Part shown: piece after piece, positions 1-8,858 of the stretch
Numbering within the stretch: position 1 is the stretch's first letter
Layout of the letters: every line of letters starts with the position of its first letter
NCBI GenBank assembly: GCA_023428905.1
Contig: JAEYWP010000032.1
Coordinates: 186,001 to 250,000 of the forward strand
From: Verrucomicrobiota bacterium
Lineage (GTDB): Bacteria; Verrucomicrobiota; Verrucomicrobiia; Opitutales; Opitutaceae
Direction of reading: 5' to 3'
Length of the DNA: 64,000 bases
Program-made: the position numbers and the translations under genes
Notes under the pieces: model-generated
Seen by the model: only the letters and a program-made list of their open reading frames with translations
The model's database searches: none
Told to the model about the DNA's origin: nothing

Positions 1-2183
1 TAGCTGGCCGTCACGGCAATCGGCAGGGTGTAGGTTGCATGCTTCCCGTCGCCCAGGGCGGCCGCATGATAGCTGTTCAAGTAGGATCCGGGAGTCTTCG
101 AACTCGTCGTCCAGGTCCCGGTGTAGGTGACGTTGGGATCGGCATCGTCCACGATCTGCTCAGCCCCGCCATCCGGCGCCGCGCCCACCTCGAGCGAGGG
201 TGGCGACCGGCCCACAGAGTTTTCCCCCACCACGGTGTAATAATAGACGGTTCCATTTCCCACCGTGGTGTCGGTGAACGACAGCGCGTCCGTCACGATC
301 GCGATGACGGTGGGCGACGGGTCGCCGGCCATCGTGCTCCGACGGACCTCATAGCGGGATGCCTCAGCCTGCGCATTGCTGCTGGCAGACCAGGAGAGCA
401 GGACCAGCCTGTCTCCGGCTGAGACGGTCAGTCCGCCCGGTGCCGGAGGCGCGGACACCGGGGCGGCGATCTCATCGGGAACCCACCGCACGGCATCGGC
501 GATGACGTTGCCGTTGGTGCCGTCATTTCGAAGGACCACGGTCGCCGGACCCGCCGACATCGGGTAACGACCGAGCAGCGTCCACTGATTGTTGTTGATA
601 CGCTGGTTCACGACCTCAGTGGCCACCCCGCCTTGGTGTGAGATGTCGACGGGTGTATTCGACGCCCGCGTGGTCGAGGAGGGTGCACGCAGGTACACGT
701 TGTACCAGCCGGAGTTCACGAGCGTGGTCGCGAAGGTCGCACGCTTTCCTCCGACCGCACCGGTGTTACGGTCGTGGTGGTATCCCACCTTGTAGAAGCC
801 GGGTGCGGAGACACTGATGCCCCAGTCTCCCACATAGGTGCAGGCAGGGTCGGCATCGTCGACCGTGTAGGTGAGGTGGGGAGTGGCGGAAAGGGTCCCC
901 GATGCGGGCGACTCGCCCACCGCGTTGCTGCCCGTGACCCGATAGTGGTAAGTGGTGCCGTTGGCCAGGCCTTGGTCCGTGTATTCCACCTGCTTGATCC
1001 CGGAAGCGATCCGGGTCCATTCACCATCCGGATCCGTCGCGCGGTAGATCGAATAGGCGGTGGCCCGGCTGGTGAGCGACCATTTCACCACCACCTCCTG
1101 GTGAGAGGCCTCCAGGGAGACGCCGGCCGGCTGGTCCGGCACGGTGGTGAGGGGCACCAGGTACACCCGGCTGTAATCGAATTCATAATACTTTCCGGCC
1201 AACTCCGAGGCATCCAGGCTGCGATTGACGCTCTGCACCTCCGTGTGTCCCCAGCTTCCATCGAAGAGGAAATACATGTTGATCGGCACGCCCGTCTCCT
1301 GCGCCCGGAGGGTCCAGAAATACGGCGTGACCCCGCGCTGCACGAGGATGCCGTCCATGTACATGGCGTAGGAGTTGTCCGCGCGATAAACCCAGGTCCA
1401 GGTGTGGTACTCGGTGGCGTCGAAGGAGCTGACCCCAGCCTCCGCCATGCTGGCCTGCCAGTTGTCGTACGCGTACACATCCGATCCGCTGACACTGCCG
1501 GAGTGCCAGTAACGCCCGTCGAAGTTGGTGAAGCCGCCGCCGTTGTCGTATCCAAAACTCTCCACCAGGTCGTGCTCCGCGCCTGCATTCCAGGCGTTGC
1601 CGGCGGTCCACAGCGCAAACCAGAAGTACTTCGGCGTCACCATCCGGACGCGGGTTTCCCAGACGATGTCCTGGCCCAGGAGGGATCCTCCCGCCGGCAG
1701 CGTCCACTTCGCCATGAACGAACCCGAGCCGGCCTTGGCCGTGACCGGATTGACCGTGGTGGCGCCGTCCAGGGCATGCAGGTACGTCTTCAGCGAATCA
1801 CTGGTGAACTCGCGGATGGTGGGACAGTTCACCCCCTCGATCGGCTGTCCGCTGATCGCGGTGGCCGCATTGGGCGCAACGATCTTGGCACCGTACTTGT
1901 TGGTGATGGTGTTGAACTGGTCGCGATAGACGAAGTTCGCGCTCAGGTCGTCGTAGTTGGTGATGGTGCCTCCCTGCCCGAAGTCCCAGTTTTTCACCAG
2001 GACCGCGCCAGGCCCACCCAGGCCATAGGAGGGAGGCGGACCATCCGCCGGGCTTTCGAGCGTGCCGCCGCCGATCGAAGCCGCAGCGGCTGTAAGGGTG
2101 AAGCCACAGACGAAAATCAGGGCGAATAGCCAAGCGAAGGGGCGGGCGAGCGAAGGGTGATGCAACCAGGCAGGGATCTTCAT
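1..2183 (-). CDS. Secreted GH16-like glycoside hydrolase with FN3 and golvesin-type domains (3' end outside window)
   Basis: The reading frame is open from ATG at 2183 to the window edge, 727 codons with no stop, so the C-terminus is missing. Residues 1-35 form a signal peptide. Residues about 60-340 look like a GH16/laminarinase-type jelly roll: the sequence EHDLVE at 203-208 fits the catalytic ExDxxE pattern of GH16, with His where a hydrophobic residue is usual. An FN3 domain (about 346-437), a golvesin/xanthan-lyase CBD-like domain starting VDDADP (about 437-557), a second FN3 (about 560-660) and the start of a second VDDADP domain follow. It is probably an extracellular endo-acting polysaccharidase; the exact substrate (beta-1,3-glucan, galactan or other) cannot be read from the sequence. 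Its upstream region lacks the GATGA repeat element found before the neighbouring operons. The fold call is good, the activity is inference. Confidence 0.75.
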   Translation of the reverse strand, partial: MKIPAWLHHPSLARPFAWLFALIFVCGFTLTAAAASIGGGTLESPADGPPPSYGLGGPGAVLVKNWDFGQGGTITNYDDLSANFVYRDQFNTITNKYGAKIVAPNAATAISGQPIEGVNCPTIREFTSDSLKTYLHALDGATTVNPVTAKAGSGSFMAKWTLPAGGSLLGQDIVWETRVRMVTPKYFWFALWTAGNAWNAGAEHDLVESFGYDNGGGFTNFDGRYWHSGSVSGSDVYAYDNWQASMAEAGVSSFDATEYHTWTWVYRADNSYAMYMDGILVQRGVTPYFWTLRAQETGVPINMYFLFDGSWGHTEVQSVNRSLDASELAGKYYEFDYSRVYLVPLTTVPDQPAGVSLEASHQEVVVKWSLTSRATAYSIYRATDPDGEWTRIASGIKQVEYTDQGLANGTTYHYRVTGSNAVGESPASGTLSATPHLTYTVDDADPACTYVGDWGISVSAPGFYKVGYHHDRNTGAVGGKRATFATTLVNSGWYNVYLRAPSSTTRASNTPVDISHQGGVATEVVNQRINNNQWTLLGRYPMSAGPATVVLRNDGTNGNVIADAVRWVPDEIAAPVSAPPAPGGLTVSAGDRLVLLSWSASSNAQAEASRYEVRRSTMAGDPSPTVIAIVTDALSFTDTTVGNGTVYYYTVVGENSVGRSPPSLEVGAAPDGGAEQIVDDADPNVTYTGTWTTSSKTPGSYLNSYHAAALGDGKHATYTLPIAVTAS

Positions 2184-2480
2184 GGACGGTCTTTTGATGG
2201 GTCCGGAGCACCGCAGGGAGAGCGGCGTGACGGATGCGTTTATTCCGAGGGGTACAAAGCTGCTTCGAGGGGTCGGCAGCGCCGTGATGCACCGAGAGCG
2301 TGCACTCACGAGGTTCCCAGCGTGCGTCGCAGCACGGCCCGCTTCAATCGGCCGCGGTGTCGCGGAACGATCAGACTGTTGAACAAAATCCTCAGGCTCA
2401 CCCCCGCCGCCCCTGAGATGTCATACCTTTCTGGTGACACCTCTTCTGCGTCCCCGGGGCAGCCGCGCCCAAGGGTCGCG

Positions 2481-3380
2481 TCAGTCCCGCCGCGCCTGGG
2501 TGGCCTGCTCGCGAAACGCCCCGGGGGAAAGACCGCAAAAGCGGCGAAACCAGACCACGAAGTGCGAGACGGAGCGAAAGCCGATGCTAAAGGCGATCTC
2601 CTTCACCGGCGCATGGCTGGTCTCGAGGAGACGCTTTGCCACCTGAAGCTGCCGGCTGTCCCAGAACTTCCGCGCGCTTATCCCGTAGGCGCGCAGGAAC
2701 ACGCGGTTGAGGTGCACCTCGCTCAGGCCGGCCGCGGCGACCAGTTCCTTTCTCGGGTACCCCCCGTCGATCAGCGCCGTGTTCAGACAGCGCAGGACGC
2801 GCAGCGCCCGATCATCGTCCGTCTGATGCCGTGATAAACCGGCGCCATTCTGCACACGCACACGGTACCACGCCGCCATCCAATTCAGGAACTCGGCCTG
2901 AAATCTCAGGAAAAGTTCAAAATCGCTGCTCCGTTTCGGCTGATGGGTGTAGGCCGCCACGTCACCGGGAAAATGCTTCCGCACGATGCGTTCGAGCCGC
3001 CGGCCGCCCCGGAGCAAGTCCGGCGCCGCCTCGTCCGAGATGACTAGTCCGGGTGTGCTCGCAATCACCTCCAACCCGGAAGGCCACTGGCAGTCGAAGT
3101 GGATCGAGATGATGCTCGAATCCTCGGAAAAGAAACGCTCCGCCTTTTCGCGCGGCGGGATCATCCACGTTCCGGTGGAGGCGTCGAGACGACCGGAAGC
3201 CGATTTTACCCAACCGTGTCCGCGCTCGAAAAACCACGCCCAGTTGCCATGGCTGTGATCACAAACCGACACGGTCCCTTTGCTCAGGGGAGGATGCCGG
3301 TACGCCCAGATAAGTTCAGTCCGGATACACGCCCATTCGTGGAGCGTCAGGTTCGGAGAAACGTGCGTCGCGTTATCCAT
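2481..3380 (-). CDS. AraC/XylS family transcriptional regulator
   Basis: This 299-aa protein has an N-terminal sensing region (about 1-170, with no family I can name) and a C-terminal AraC-type double helix-turn-helix (about 200-299). The second helix pair includes the typical VKEIAFSIGFRSVSHF stretch and ends in the classic GLSPGAFR. It is divergent from the SDR-GH26-transporter-uxuA operon, with a 314-bp gap carrying a GATGA-N15-GATGA direct repeat. Direct repeats about two helical turns apart are the usual architecture of AraC-family sites, so it is the natural candidate for the regulator of the local glycan cluster, responding to a breakdown product. Start: ATG at 3380; I see no strong Shine-Dalgarno. 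Family assignment is firm, the regulon is inference. Confidence 0.9.
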   Translation of the reverse strand: MDNATHVSPNLTLHEWACIRTELIWAYRHPPLSKGTVSVCDHSHGNWAWFFERGHGWVKSASGRLDASTGTWMIPPREKAERFFSEDSSIISIHFDCQWPSGLEVIASTPGLVISDEAAPDLLRGGRRLERIVRKHFPGDVAAYTHQPKRSSDFELFLRFQAEFLNWMAAWYRVRVQNGAGLSRHQTDDDRALRVLRCLNTALIDGGYPRKELVAAAGLSEVHLNRVFLRAYGISARKFWDSRQLQVAKRLLETSHAPVKEIAFSIGFRSVSHFVVWFRRFCGLSPGAFREQATQARRD

Positions 3381-3535
3381 CGGGGCGAAAGGGGCGGGAA
3401 GCGCGGGAGGTGGGACGAGGGGTGGCCGTCCGTGGGCTGCGCGTCCGCCGCCAGATCAACATCCGCGCCAGGGGCGTCAAGCGCGCGCCGCCTCCACTCA
3501 TAAAAATCGGCGCCCGCGGCTTAACCTGCACCACC

Positions 3536-3560
3536 GATGATAAAAAAAGAGAAGCGATGA
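3536..3560 (+). promoter_or_regulatory. Putative AraC-type operator, site A (GATGA direct repeat)
   Basis: GATGA occurs at 3536-3540 and 3556-3560, start-to-start exactly 20 bp, with a T and an A-run after the first copy. The same layout is present at 19286-19310 (+) and 19179-19203 (-), each time on the strand of the downstream operon. A related half-element, ATAAAAATCGGC, lies about 40 bp further upstream (near 3500) and is shared with the 19179-19203 site. Site A ends 134 nt before the SDR start codon. Binding by the AraC protein encoded at 2481-3380 is inference from the repeat spacing and position. Confidence 0.55.
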
Positions 3561-3694
3561 CAAAGCCGCTACAGCCCTTAGTCTTGCGCGCGTCTCCCCG
3601 GCAGGAAACGTCGTGCCGACCTCTTCCCCCCCCGACAACCGCCCCACCAACGGCCGAACGTTCCCCCTTAACCGGCCGGTGTGGTCCAAACCAG

Positions 3695-4465
3695 ATGAAC
3701 AAACTTCTCGGAAAACGCGCCCTCGTCACCGCCGGCGCACAAGGTATCGGGCTCGCCATTACACGCCTTCTCCTGCGCGCGGGGTGTGATGTCTTTGTCC
3801 ACTACCACCGCAGCCGGCCCGCCGCCGACAGCCTTCTCCAAGAGGCATCCACCCTCGGACGCCGTGCCGGCGCGGCAAATCACGACCTTACCCAGCCTGA
3901 GGCCTGCGAGGCATTGGTCCGCGAGGCAAACGAAGTGCTTGGCGGCCTGGACATCCTGGTCAACAACGCGGGCTCGCTGGTGGCAAGGCAGAGTCTCCTC
4001 GAGGGCACGGAGGGGTATTGGCAAGAGGTGATGGAGCTCAATGTCGGCAGCATGCGTCGCGTCTCCCGCGCCGCGCTGCCCGCGCTGTCCATCGCAGGCC
4101 GCTCCGAGGGCGCCAGCATTGTCAACCTCGCCTCCCTTGCCGGTCGCAAGGGTGGGGCGGGCGGATCGCTCGCCTACGCGACGGCAAAAGGCGCGGTGAT
4201 CACCTTCACCCGCGGCCTCGCTGCGGAGGTGGGCCGGGATGGGATTCGGGTCAATGCACTCGCACCCGGCCTCATACTCGGGACCAGCTTTCACCAGACA
4301 CACACGAAGCCCGAAGCGGCGTCCGGCGTCATTGCCGCCACCCCCCTCGGTCGCGCCGGCACCGCGGAGGACGTTGCCCGGGCCGCGGTCTTTCTGGCCA
4401 GCGAGTTCGATGGTTTTATCACCGCGGCAACACTCGATATCAACGGAGGGGTCTATGCGGCCTGA
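3695..4465 (+). CDS. Short-chain dehydrogenase/reductase (sugar/uronate type)
   Basis: A 256-aa classical SDR. The Rossmann glycine motif TAGAQGIG is near residue 12, NNAG near 90, a catalytic Ser in NLASLAG and the YxxxK pair in YATAK near 159. ATG 3695 is chosen because the Rossmann strand begins at once (MNKLLGKRALV); earlier in-frame starts would add a low-complexity Pro/Arg-rich tail. First gene of an operon with a GH26 mannanase (11-nt overlap), GPH symporter, uxuA, another SDR and an RraA-like gene, which points to oxidation or reduction of a sugar or sugar acid released from the glycan. B. subtilis-type D-mannonate oxidoreductases and KduD are SDRs, so a role on fructuronate/mannonate is possible, but the substrate is not readable. 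Confidence 0.88.
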   Translation: MNKLLGKRALVTAGAQGIGLAITRLLLRAGCDVFVHYHRSRPAADSLLQEASTLGRRAGAANHDLTQPEACEALVREANEVLGGLDILVNNAGSLVARQSLLEGTEGYWQEVMELNVGSMRRVSRAALPALSIAGRSEGASIVNLASLAGRKGGAGGSLAYATAKGAVITFTRGLAAEVGRDGIRVNALAPGLILGTSFHQTHTKPEAASGVIAATPLGRAGTAEDVARAAVFLASEFDGFITAATLDINGGVYAA

Positions 4466-5609
4466 CGCGACCTCCCCCACTCCGTTGAGGTCCCCTCGCC
4501 TACGGATCGCGACCCGGGCAGTCGGGCGCCGCTTCCACCGCGTGATTCTGGCGGCAGCTGCCGCGGTGCTCGGAACCGTGATGGGGTGCGGGCAACCCGC
4601 CGCCGTGCCCTCCAACCCCGGCACCACCGCGCCCGCGCGCGACTTGCTGGCGTGGTTGTCGACCCTGCCCCAGCGGGCCGACAACCGTGTCGTGATCGGT
4701 CAATACATCAGCCGCGCGCTGAACAACACCGATGGCCGTACCCCCGCCGAGGCCTGGACCTTTTATTACGAGGAACTCGCCGCCTTGAGTGGAGGGCAGC
4801 AGGTTGCCCTTGCCGGCTTTGACTTCAGCACACGCGCCCAGTTTCAGAAACAGGGGTCGGACAACACGCCGGCCGATGCGGAGTGGCGCGACTTCGCACT
4901 TGAGCACGCACGCAACGGCGGCCTCCTCCGCTTGATGTGGCACGCCGGCAACCCCTGGACCGACGACAGTTCCTGGTCGGAAATTCCACCGGGGCATGCG
5001 CTCCGGGAGTTGATCACCCCGGGGAACCCGGCCTTCGAGCGGTGGAAGGGCTGGCTGGCGGCGCTCGCCGATCGCCTGCAGGTCTACCAGGACCTCCAGG
5101 TCCCCATCCTCTGGGCGCCGCTCCATGAGGCAAACGGCGACTGGTTCTGGTGGGGGCAGAAGGCGTCGAACGACGACTACATCGCGGTTTGGCAGCACCT
5201 CTACACCTACCTCACCCATGAGCGGAAACTGAACCATCTGCTCTGGGGCTACAGTCCCAGCAACCATTATGCCCAAGCCCGGGCGATCGCCCAGTACCCA
5301 GGCAATAACTACGTGGACCTGATCAGTCCGGACAAATATGACAGCACGGACGCCACCCTCTATCGGGAGTTCACGCAGGACCGTTACGGGAAGGTTTTCG
5401 CATGGGGCGAGATCGGCGAGACGGACGTGCCGATCGACAATCGCCAGTTCATCGAAGAAATCCGGACCCAGTTCCCCCGCGTCGTCTTCTACATGCAGTG
5501 GGCGGATAACCGCATCCGGCGCTCCATCCGCTCCAACCACCACCCTGACGCGGTGATGCAGGACGACTGGATCATCACGCTCTCGGATATGCCCACCCTG
5601 CGTCGTTAA
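4455..5609 (+). CDS. GH26 endo-beta-mannanase-like lipoprotein
   Basis: 384 aa from ATG 4455, overlapping the SDR stop by 11 nt. A basic N-terminus and hydrophobic run end in Cys45 (VMGC), a plausible lipobox, so the enzyme is probably anchored in an envelope membrane. The GH26 fold is recognisable: LRLMWHAGNPW near 158-168, the acid/base Glu225 in LHEANGDWFWWG, a Trp-rich substrate floor, and a probable nucleophile Glu319 in WGEIGE. GH26 enzymes mostly cut beta-1,4-mannan (some beta-1,3-xylan or mixed glucan). With GH130, GH2 and an acetyl esterase encoded nearby, an acetylated galacto(gluco)mannan or similar mannose-rich chain is the most economical substrate. The family is secure; the precise backbone is inferred. 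Confidence 0.87.
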   Translation: MRPDATSPTPLRSPRLRIATRAVGRRFHRVILAAAAAVLGTVMGCGQPAAVPSNPGTTAPARDLLAWLSTLPQRADNRVVIGQYISRALNNTDGRTPAEAWTFYYEELAALSGGQQVALAGFDFSTRAQFQKQGSDNTPADAEWRDFALEHARNGGLLRLMWHAGNPWTDDSSWSEIPPGHALRELITPGNPAFERWKGWLAALADRLQVYQDLQVPILWAPLHEANGDWFWWGQKASNDDYIAVWQHLYTYLTHERKLNHLLWGYSPSNHYAQARAIAQYPGNNYVDLISPDKYDSTDATLYREFTQDRYGKVFAWGEIGETDVPIDNRQFIEEIRTQFPRVVFYMQWADNRIRRSIRSNHHPDAVMQDDWIITLSDMPTLRR

Positions 5610-5625
5610 CCCGGCGCTGGAAGTC

Positions 5626-7041
5626 ATGCCTGCCCCCGCCCCGCCCCCACCCCGCCCCAGTCCCTCCGGTGCATCTCCGGAACCGGCCGCGACGGTAGAA
5701 ACGCCACTCGGATGGCGGGACCACGCCGCCTATGGCGCGGGAGGAGTGCTGGACCGCCTCGGGGCGCAGGGCCTGAAGGATCTCGGAAATCCAGTCTTCA
5801 ACCTCATCCTCGGCATCAATCCGGTTCTGATCGGCTGGACCTTTGTTGGAACGCGCCTGTGGGACGCGTTTACCGACCCGTTGATGGGCGCGATCTCCGA
5901 CAACGCCCGTACACGCTGGGGGCGACGCCGGCCGTTCATGCTCGCCGGCACCCTGCTGTCCGCACTCGCGATCGTCCCGATCTTCTGGATGCCCGCCGAC
6001 ATGGGATTTCTCGCCACCGCTGCCTGGATGTCGCTCACCGGCCTGCTCTTCTTCACTGCCTTCACCATTTTTGACGTGCCGTATCGGGCTCTGGCCTACG
6101 AACTCGCCGCTGGTTATCACGGCAAGACCCAACTGCTCGCGGTGCGGACGGTTTTCGCGATGATTGCCGCCGCCCTCATCCCGTGGATCTTTCCGCTCTC
6201 CCAAAGCGGCTGGCTGGGGAGTCCGCGCGAGAGCCTGCCCTGGATCGCCTGCGGACTTGGGGTCATCGTCCTTGTCTCCGGCCTGGTTCCAACCCTGCTC
6301 CTGAGAGAACCTGCCGCCCAGACGTTGGTCGTTTCCCGCCAGCGTCAGGTTTCGTTCAAGGAAGGGATCGCCACCACGCTTTCCTGCCGGCCCTTCATCC
6401 GATTGCTGGCGATCGGGGCGAGCGCGATCCTCGGCGTGAATCTTGGATTTGGTTTCGGCAACTACGTCATCATCTACCACGTCTACGGGGGCGACCGCAC
6501 CGCAGCCGCGCCCCTGGTGGGATGGTACGGCACGGCATTCGTTGCCATGGCGCTCTGCGCGACACCGCTCTTAACCAAGACTGCCCGGAATATCGGAAAG
6601 CGGAATACGCTGATGCTGGCCCTCAGCCTCTCGTTCCTGGGATCGACGTTCTCGTGGTGGCTCTTTTCCCCGCAGCATCCCTGGACCTCCCTGGTCGTCC
6701 CGATCCTGTTCTCCCCCGGTACGGTGAGCCTGTGGATGCTGGGCGAGGCAATGGTGGCGGATGTCAGCCAGCTCAGCAGCGAGCGCTCCGGCGTGCGCAT
6801 GGAGGCGCGCTTCAGCTCGGTCTTCGCGTGGGTGATGAAGACGTCCACCGCCGTCGCCATCCTGGGCTCGAACCTACTCCTCAACCTCACCGGCTTCGAT
6901 GTGCAGCGTGAGGCCGGCCAATCCGCCCATTCCGTGCTGGGCATCCGCCTCATCTACCTGGCACTGCCAGCCGCCGGATTCCTGGTCGCCCTCTTCCTTC
7001 TCCGCCACTACCGCGACCACCGGCCTGCACCACACGCATGA
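5626..7041 (+). CDS. GPH-family (MelB-like) sugar:cation symporter
   Basis: 471 aa, about 12 hydrophobic segments, with hallmark glycoside-pentoside-hexuronide motifs: the DPLMGAISD and RTRWGRRRPFM loop near residues 85-110 and PYRALAYELA near 148-157. It should import mono- or oligosaccharides or uronides across the inner membrane using a cation gradient. It starts 16 nt after the GH26 stop and its own stop overlaps uxuA (ATGA at 7038-7041), so translation is probably coupled. The placement immediately before mannonate dehydratase favours a hexuronide or mannose-containing oligosaccharide, but the substrate is inference. A Pro/Ala-rich N-terminal tail of about 25 residues precedes the first membrane segment. 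Confidence 0.9.
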   Translation: MPAPAPPPPRPSPSGASPEPAATVETPLGWRDHAAYGAGGVLDRLGAQGLKDLGNPVFNLILGINPVLIGWTFVGTRLWDAFTDPLMGAISDNARTRWGRRRPFMLAGTLLSALAIVPIFWMPADMGFLATAAWMSLTGLLFFTAFTIFDVPYRALAYELAAGYHGKTQLLAVRTVFAMIAAALIPWIFPLSQSGWLGSPRESLPWIACGLGVIVLVSGLVPTLLLREPAAQTLVVSRQRQVSFKEGIATTLSCRPFIRLLAIGASAILGVNLGFGFGNYVIIYHVYGGDRTAAAPLVGWYGTAFVAMALCATPLLTKTARNIGKRNTLMLALSLSFLGSTFSWWLFSPQHPWTSLVVPILFSPGTVSLWMLGEAMVADVSQLSSERSGVRMEARFSSVFAWVMKTSTAVAILGSNLLLNLTGFDVQREAGQSAHSVLGIRLIYLALPAAGFLVALFLLRHYRDHRPAPHA

Positions 7042-8006
7042 TCCTGACAGAGTTCCTACCGGCGAAACCGGATCTCTCCTGGAACCTCGCGCTACAGGTG
7101 GGCGTACACCACGCCGTCTGCAAATGTGCCCCCGAGCTCACCGGGCTCCCCGCCCCCGATGACTTTGATGCGCTGCACACTGTCCAGCGCCGCCTGGGCA
7201 ACGCGGGGATCACCTTGTACGGCCTCGAGGGCGATCAGTTCGACATGCAGCGGATCAAGCTCGGTCTTCCCGGGCGTGACGAGGACATCCGCCGCTACCA
7301 GCGCATGCTGCAAAACATGGGTCAGCTGGGTATTCGCCTCCTCTGCTACAACTTCATGGCCACCATCGGGTGGTGCCGAACGGATGTGAAGGTGAGACTG
7401 CGGGGAGGCGCCCACAGCAGCCGCTTCCAGCTGGAGGCACTGGACCCGACGCCCGTCCCGGCGGCGCAGCGTGTGACCGAGGCGCAGTTGTGGGACAACT
7501 ACACCTATTTCCTCGAACGCGTCCTTCCCGTCGCCGAAGAGGCCGGAGTGGTTCTCGGCCTGCATCCGGATGACCCGCCGTTATCTCCCCTGCGCGGTAT
7601 CGGCCGGATCATCACCTCCCGGGATGCCTTTGACCGCGCGATGGCGCTGAGCCCGTCGGCACACCACGGCATCACGTTTTGCCAGGCCAATTTCCTCGCC
7701 ATGGGTGAAGACCTTCCGTCGGTCCTTCGCCATTTTGCGCCACGGGTCGTGTTTGTTCATTTCCGAGACATTGAGGGGACCCGGGAGGATTTCACTGAAA
7801 CCTTCCATGATGATGGACCCACCGATATGCCGAAAATGCTGCGACTCTATCACGAGGTCGGGTTTCGGGGTCCGCTCCGGGTCGACCATGTTCCCTCGAT
7901 GGCGGGCGAGGAAGACCTACCGCACGGCTACGCCCGCCTGGGCCGACTCTTCGCCATGGGCTACGTCAAAGGCATCCTTGATTGCGCCAGTATCGAACAC
8001 CGCTGA
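7038..8006 (+). CDS. uxuA: Mannonate dehydratase (UxuA family)
   Basis: 322 aa, shorter than the usual 350-390 of characterised UxuA. It keeps the TIM-barrel metal-site signatures: HPDDPP at 176-181, FCQ at 214-216 (Cys215 ligand), His241 in FVHFRD, FHDDGPTDM at 257-265 and the VDH pair at 282-284. UxuA dehydrates D-mannonate to 2-keto-3-deoxygluconate in glucuronate/fructuronate breakdown. The ATGA overlap with the symporter gene and a 5-nt gap to an SDR place it in one translationally coupled operon. This gives the cluster a hexuronate branch in addition to the mannan enzymes. A related but different sugar-acid dehydratase of the same superfamily is the main alternative. Confidence 0.8.
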   Translation: MILTEFLPAKPDLSWNLALQVGVHHAVCKCAPELTGLPAPDDFDALHTVQRRLGNAGITLYGLEGDQFDMQRIKLGLPGRDEDIRRYQRMLQNMGQLGIRLLCYNFMATIGWCRTDVKVRLRGGAHSSRFQLEALDPTPVPAAQRVTEAQLWDNYTYFLERVLPVAEEAGVVLGLHPDDPPLSPLRGIGRIITSRDAFDRAMALSPSAHHGITFCQANFLAMGEDLPSVLRHFAPRVVFVHFRDIEGTREDFTETFHDDGPTDMPKMLRLYHEVGFRGPLRVDHVPSMAGEEDLPHGYARLGRLFAMGYVKGILDCASIEHR

Positions 8007-8011
8007 CACCG

Positions 8012-8845
8012 ATGAGCTCCCGCCTTCTCTCCGCCACGGCCACTCATCCGCCCCCGGAGCCAGCCGGTGCAGCCTGTGTTTTCACCCGTTTCTCCCTCCG
8101 CGGCCGTTGCGCCCTGATCACCGGCTCCTCGCGTGGCATCGGGCGCGCCATCGCCTTGGCGCTGGCGGAAGCCGGGGCTGACGTCGCCATCCACGGGATC
8201 GGTGACGACGCGCAGGCCCGGGACGTCACCCGGCAGGCGGGGGCGTTCGGCGTGCGAACCACAGCGATAGACCGCGACCTGGAGGACGAGAAAGGCGCGT
8301 GCTCCGTCTTTGAGGCTGTCGTGGCCGCGCTGGGACGGGTCGACATTCTCGTGCTGTGCGCATCGGTGCAGACACCCCGGGAATGGACCCGGATTCGCCA
8401 TGCCGAGACCCAGCGCCAGTTTGCCGTCAACTACCGCAGCAGCGTCGACCTCCTGCAGCTCGCGGTCCCGGCAATGGCGTCCCGCGGCTGGGGCCGGGTC
8501 CTCACCATCGGCAGCGTCCAGGAGCGCCACCCGCATCCCGACATGCTGGTGTATTCGTCCCTCAAATGCGCCCAGACTGCCCTGGGACTGAGCCTGGCCA
8601 GACGCTACGCGGCGCAGGGCGTCACCCTGAACAACCTGGCCCCCGGGGTGATCGAGACCGATCGGTATCGCGAGCGCGTCACGACGGCGGAACAGGAAAA
8701 AACCGTCCTGTCCTGGATCCCCGCAGGCCATCTGGGAGCCCCGGCCGACTGCGCCGGTGCAGCGCTGCTTCTCTGCTCCGAGGCAGGGCGCTACATCACC
8801 GGCCAAAGCATGTTCGTGGACGGCGGCATGTCGCTGCCCGGCTGA
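8012..8845 (+). CDS. SDR oxidoreductase, candidate D-fructuronate/mannonate reductase
   Basis: 277 aa from ATG 8012, 5 nt after uxuA. The cofactor motif TGSSRGIG lies near residue 38; the catalytic region has IGSVQ with Ser and YSSLK (Tyr and Lys), and the protein ends in a typical GQSMFVDGGMS. The asparagine-alanine-glycine stretch of most SDRs is replaced by LCASVQ. Bacillus-type UxuB (D-mannonate oxidoreductase) is an SDR of about this size encoded beside uxuA, so reduction of fructuronate to mannonate is the best guess from context. SDR membership is secure; the substrate is inference. The upstream GTG/ATG alternatives lie inside uxuA and lack support. Confidence 0.85.
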   Translation: MSSRLLSATATHPPPEPAGAACVFTRFSLRGRCALITGSSRGIGRAIALALAEAGADVAIHGIGDDAQARDVTRQAGAFGVRTTAIDRDLEDEKGACSVFEAVVAALGRVDILVLCASVQTPREWTRIRHAETQRQFAVNYRSSVDLLQLAVPAMASRGWGRVLTIGSVQERHPHPDMLVYSSLKCAQTALGLSLARRYAAQGVTLNNLAPGVIETDRYRERVTTAEQEKTVLSWIPAGHLGAPADCAGAALLLCSEAGRYITGQSMFVDGGMSLPG

Positions 8846-8858
8846 AATCCCTTTCTTT

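Noticed and set aside
774..2129. Long open frame antisense to the GH16-like gene; similar long frames lie antisense to sucA (41625-43721), the coiled-coil gene (49048-51111) and the PilM-PEGA-TonB gene (53026-55305)
   Set aside because: All are Arg/Gly/Pro- or low-complexity-rich translations opposite well-supported genes, as expected in GC-rich DNA.
3557..3694. In-frame ATG inside the GATGA repeat as the true start of the first SDR (and ATG 19307 for the BNR_4 protein)
   Set aside because: It would add Pro/Arg-rich tails not seen in SDR or BNR_4 families, and the third copy of the element, before the TonB gene, is not in frame with its gene. The DNA-site reading explains all three copies.
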